Source of the DNA: Candidatus Heimdallarchaeota archaeon
Lineage (GTDB): Archaea; Asgardarchaeota; Heimdallarchaeia; Heimdallarchaeales; Kariarchaeaceae
Assembly: GCA_027016475.1 (NCBI GenBank)
Contig: JALUTL010000308.1
Coordinates: forward strand, 1 to 6,659
Direction of reading: 5' to 3'
DNA: 6,659 nucleotides
The notes under the pieces were generated by a model. The model did not search any database, had not been told where the DNA came from, and saw only the letters and a list, made by a program, of their open reading frames with translations. This document shows, in pieces, positions 4,765 to 6,659 of this stretch. Each line of letters starts with the position of its first letter. Position 1 is the first letter of the stretch. The position numbers and the translations under genes were made by a program.

Positions 4765-5928
4765 GTGGTTCTTGTTTCCGCAAATCCATATGGTGCGTTT
4801 GTTCTGGATATCAGAGGCAATCTTCTGTTCTCCATTTCCTTTGATGAGCCAAACTACAAGTCACAGTTGATTGACTCACTGCATCCAATGAGTCCAGAGA
4901 AAGTCATTACTGACTCCCAAAGGATAGTGGATGCCCTTGCCGATCACTTTAAAGTTGATCTGGATCTGGGAAATGAAATTTTAAAATCATGGAGACTAAG
5001 CCGTCTTTCCCATCTCAAAAATGAATATCATCTCCAAATTGATGAAACTGACTATAAACAAAAGGTAAGGGATTATGCAATAGCTCTTTCACGTATTTCA
5101 GTCAGGCAACATGCCGAAGGTAGGGATACGTTGATTGCCCAAGCTATCCACGCAATCGATGAACTTCAGAAATCATTTACATTACTTGGAGGACGGCTTT
5201 ATGAGATATATGCTCTACATTTTCCTGAGCTTACCAGTCGAATTCAAAACCCTGCGACACTTGCACGTATCATTCTCAAGCACTCGAACAGAGAGAGCTT
5301 CTCAGCCGAAACCTTGTCTACATTCGGAATTTCAGCAGAATATGTACAATATATAGTGCAGCACAAGGATGAGTCTCTTGGTGCGAATTTTTCGGTATCT
5401 GATCTTGCAATAATCGAAGCACTTGCAAAAAGCGTCTATGATCTTTATCAAAACAAGATGCAACTTGAAAAATGGATAGAAACAGTCATGAATGAAGTAG
5501 CTCCTAACCTTACTGCTGTTGCAGGAGCGAATGTTGGGGCACGGCTTATTGCCCATGTAGGGAATCTCAAAAGCCTTGCATTTCTGTCCAGTGGCAAAGT
5601 TCAAACTTTGGGGGCTGAAAAAGCACTCTACAAGGCTCTTCGATTCAAAGGAAAAACTCCAAAACACGGAATAATTTTTCAAATACCGGAGGTTGGAACC
5701 ATGCCCTTTTGGTTGCGTGGTAAAATGGCAAGAGCTTTTGCCTCCAAAATTGTCATTGCAGCAAGGCTAGATGTCTATGGAGGAAGCTATTTGGGACCTG
5801 AAATGCGTGAAAAATTGAAAGAAAAAGCAAACTTGTTGCGAAAGCAATTTCCAAACCCTCCAAAGGAGGCAAGTAAACCTAATAAACAAAGTTCCAAGAA
5901 AAATCGGAGCAAAAGGAGGAAAAAGTAG
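4765..5928 (+). CDS. nop5: Nop5 (Nop56/58 family), box C/D RNP scaffold protein
   Basis: A 387-residue protein, the archaeal counterpart of eukaryotic Nop56/Nop58 and the scaffold of the box C/D guide RNP that 2'-O-methylates rRNA and tRNA. Three regions follow the family plan: an amino-terminal fibrillarin-binding domain (about 1-110), a helical coiled-coil dimerisation segment (about 111-240), and the Nop domain that contacts the L7Ae-bound kink-turn. The Nop domain is unmistakable: APNLTAVAGANVGARLIAHV (246-265), LGAEKALYKAL (282-292), KTPKHGIIFQ (297-306), RGKMARAFASK (318-328) and IAARLDVYGG (331-340). The tail (about 350-387) is Lys/Arg-rich, as in many Nop5 proteins. The GTG at 4765 is the only usable start: an in-frame stop lies at 4738-4740 with no ATG, TTG or other GTG between. 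The mRNA is probably leaderless. The stop overlaps the fibrillarin start by one base, the standard archaeal nop5-flpA operon. Confidence 0.97.
   Translation: MVLVSANPYGAFVLDIRGNLLFSISFDEPNYKSQLIDSLHPMSPEKVITDSQRIVDALADHFKVDLDLGNEILKSWRLSRLSHLKNEYHLQIDETDYKQKVRDYAIALSRISVRQHAEGRDTLIAQAIHAIDELQKSFTLLGGRLYEIYALHFPELTSRIQNPATLARIILKHSNRESFSAETLSTFGISAEYVQYIVQHKDESLGANFSVSDLAIIEALAKSVYDLYQNKMQLEKWIETVMNEVAPNLTAVAGANVGARLIAHVGNLKSLAFLSSGKVQTLGAEKALYKALRFKGKTPKHGIIFQIPEVGTMPFWLRGKMARAFASKIVIAARLDVYGGSYLGPEMREKLKEKANLLRKQFPNPPKEASKPNKQSSKKNRSKRRKK
5914..5920 (+). promoter_or_regulatory. Shine-Dalgarno of fibrillarin, embedded in the nop5 tail
   Basis: AGGAGGA lies 7 nt before the fibrillarin GTG at 5928. 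It is formed by two adjacent AGG arginine codons in the basic tail of Nop5, so the same bases encode protein and recruit ribosomes for the next gene. It confirms the GTG start. Confidence 0.8.
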
Positions 5929-6617
5929 TGGAAATCGATGTTCGGCAGTTCAAAAAACAAAAAGGCGTCTACTCCGTTAAAGGTATCATGGGTGTCTCTC
6001 TTGCAACAGAAAACAGATTGCCCGGATTTTCTGTATATGGAGAGCGCCTCATAGATTTCAAGGGCAAGGAATACCGGGAATTTTCACATAAACGTTCCAA
6101 AATAGCTTCAAGCATACTCATGGGATTGAACATCGATGCATTGAAACCCGATTCGAAAGTACTTTACTTGGGTGCATCAACAGGGACAACAGTTTCCCAT
6201 GTCAGTGATATCGTTCATTTGGGATTGATATACGCTGTGGAGTTTGCTCCAAGGCCAATGAGAGATCTGCTCGAGCTGGCCAGTTTGAGGACAAACATTG
6301 TGCCTATTCATGCAGATGCCCGCCATCCAGAACTTTACTCTGATGTGGTTGATGGTGTTGATTTTGTTTATGCTGATGTAGCTCAACCCAACCAATCTGA
6401 AATATTCATGGAAAATGTCAAAGCATTTCTTCGGCCCAATGGTGGCGCGATGATCTCTATCAAGGCACGATCAATTTCCCAAGCCAAAGCTCCTGAACAA
6501 GTATTCAAGGAGGAAGAAAAATATTTGGAGCAAAAAGGGTTGAAAGACCTAAAAAAGGTCAACATTTCCAAATATCACAAGGATCACATGTCGATATATG
6601 GAACTTGGTTTGGATAG
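5928..6617 (+). CDS. flpA: Fibrillarin-like rRNA/tRNA 2'-O-methyltransferase
   Basis: A 229-residue protein of normal archaeal fibrillarin length, the catalytic subunit of the box C/D RNP; it transfers a methyl group from S-adenosylmethionine to the ribose 2'-OH of guide-selected nucleotides. SVYGERLI (35-42) and YREFSHKRSKIASSIL (49-64) form the amino-terminal lead-in. The SAM-binding glycine loop is YLGASTGTTVSHVSD (80-94), with E105 in AVEFAPRPMRDLL (103-115) placed to hold the cofactor ribose. YADVAQPNQSEIF (148-160) and MISIKARSI (175-183) are classic fibrillarin motifs. K58, D150, K179 and H220 fit the K-D-K-H catalytic set described for this family. The region 50-56 reads REFSHKR where many archaea have a YRVWNPFRSK-like sequence, a mild divergence. 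The GTG at 5928 shares its first base with the nop5 TAG stop and is preceded by a strong SD, so translation is probably coupled. Confidence 0.98.
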   Translation: MEIDVRQFKKQKGVYSVKGIMGVSLATENRLPGFSVYGERLIDFKGKEYREFSHKRSKIASSILMGLNIDALKPDSKVLYLGASTGTTVSHVSDIVHLGLIYAVEFAPRPMRDLLELASLRTNIVPIHADARHPELYSDVVDGVDFVYADVAQPNQSEIFMENVKAFLRPNGGAMISIKARSISQAKAPEQVFKEEEKYLEQKGLKDLKKVNISKYHKDHMSIYGTWFG

Positions 6618-6630
6618 GTTCTCCTTGACA

Positions 6631-6645
6631 TTTTGCATTTTTCTT
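6631..6645 (+). terminator. T-rich terminator after fibrillarin
   Basis: TTTTGCATTTTTCTT begins 13 nt after the fibrillarin stop. Two T-runs close together without a stem-loop are typical of archaeal intrinsic termination, so the nop5-fibrillarin transcript probably ends here. The last 14 bases of the window show nothing further. Confidence 0.55.
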
Positions 6646-6659
6646 AGCTCTACTAATCC

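Noticed and set aside
4441..5060. Box C/D guide RNA near nop5, prompted by TGATGA-like strings such as those at about 4842 and 5042
   Set aside because: They lie in nop5 coding sequence, the C-box flanks are poor, and no properly spaced D, C' and D' boxes accompany them.
1..6659. Mobile elements, CRISPR arrays, toxin-antitoxin or defence genes
   Set aside because: No transposase, integrase, terminal repeats, spaced direct repeats or recognisable defence domains are present; essentially all coding space is housekeeping.

Overview
This window is archaeal core translation and energy DNA. It carries eukaryote-type ribosomal proteins (eS8, eS30), a radical-SAM/GNAT Elp3, and the Nop5–fibrillarin pair of the box C/D ribonucleoprotein. 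There are no introns, genes are closely packed, Shine-Dalgarno (SD) motifs precede several starts, and TATA-like elements sit about 25 bp upstream of predicted transcription starts. From memory of family distribution, eS30 is typical of the TACK/Asgard side of the Archaea and absent from most Euryarchaeota, so I favour a TACK or Asgard archaeon. The species cannot be named from the sequence alone. Base composition is moderate, in the low-to-mid 40s % GC by eye, and fairly even across genes, with no sign of recent transfer.

Layout, left to right: (1) minus strand, the first codons of a gene leaving the window at base 1 (perhaps SRP19), preceded by eS8 (38-421). (2) A 199-bp divergent promoter region (422-620) with several inverted repeats. 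(3) Plus strand, a membrane-bound proton/sodium-pumping pyrophosphatase (621-2825). (4) A 13-bp convergent gap. (5) Minus strand, elp3 (2839-4458) and, upstream in the same transcript, a small eS30 gene (4459-4626) of 55 codons. (6) A 138-bp divergent promoter (4627-4764). (7) Plus strand, nop5 (4765-5928) overlapping fibrillarin (5928-6617) by one base, then a T-rich probable terminator.

How the genes work together: eS8 and eS30 are small-subunit ribosomal proteins. Elp3 modifies the wobble uridine of tRNAs. Nop5 and fibrillarin, with L7Ae and guide sRNAs encoded elsewhere, 2'-O-methylate rRNA and tRNA. Pyrophosphate released by RNA, protein and DNA synthesis is the fuel of the membrane pyrophosphatase, so the whole window fits a growth-linked housekeeping neighbourhood.

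I see no mobile element, CRISPR array, defence system or obviously new multi-gene system. The best leads are local. eS30 and elp3 lie in one frame, separated only by a UAG that directly abuts a UUG. Four alternating copies of AATCTG/CAGATT lie in the eS8/pyrophosphatase intergenic region, two of them placed symmetrically about the pyrophosphatase TATA-like box. The pyrophosphatase has unusual residues in otherwise highly conserved Mg-PPi and K+-site motifs.
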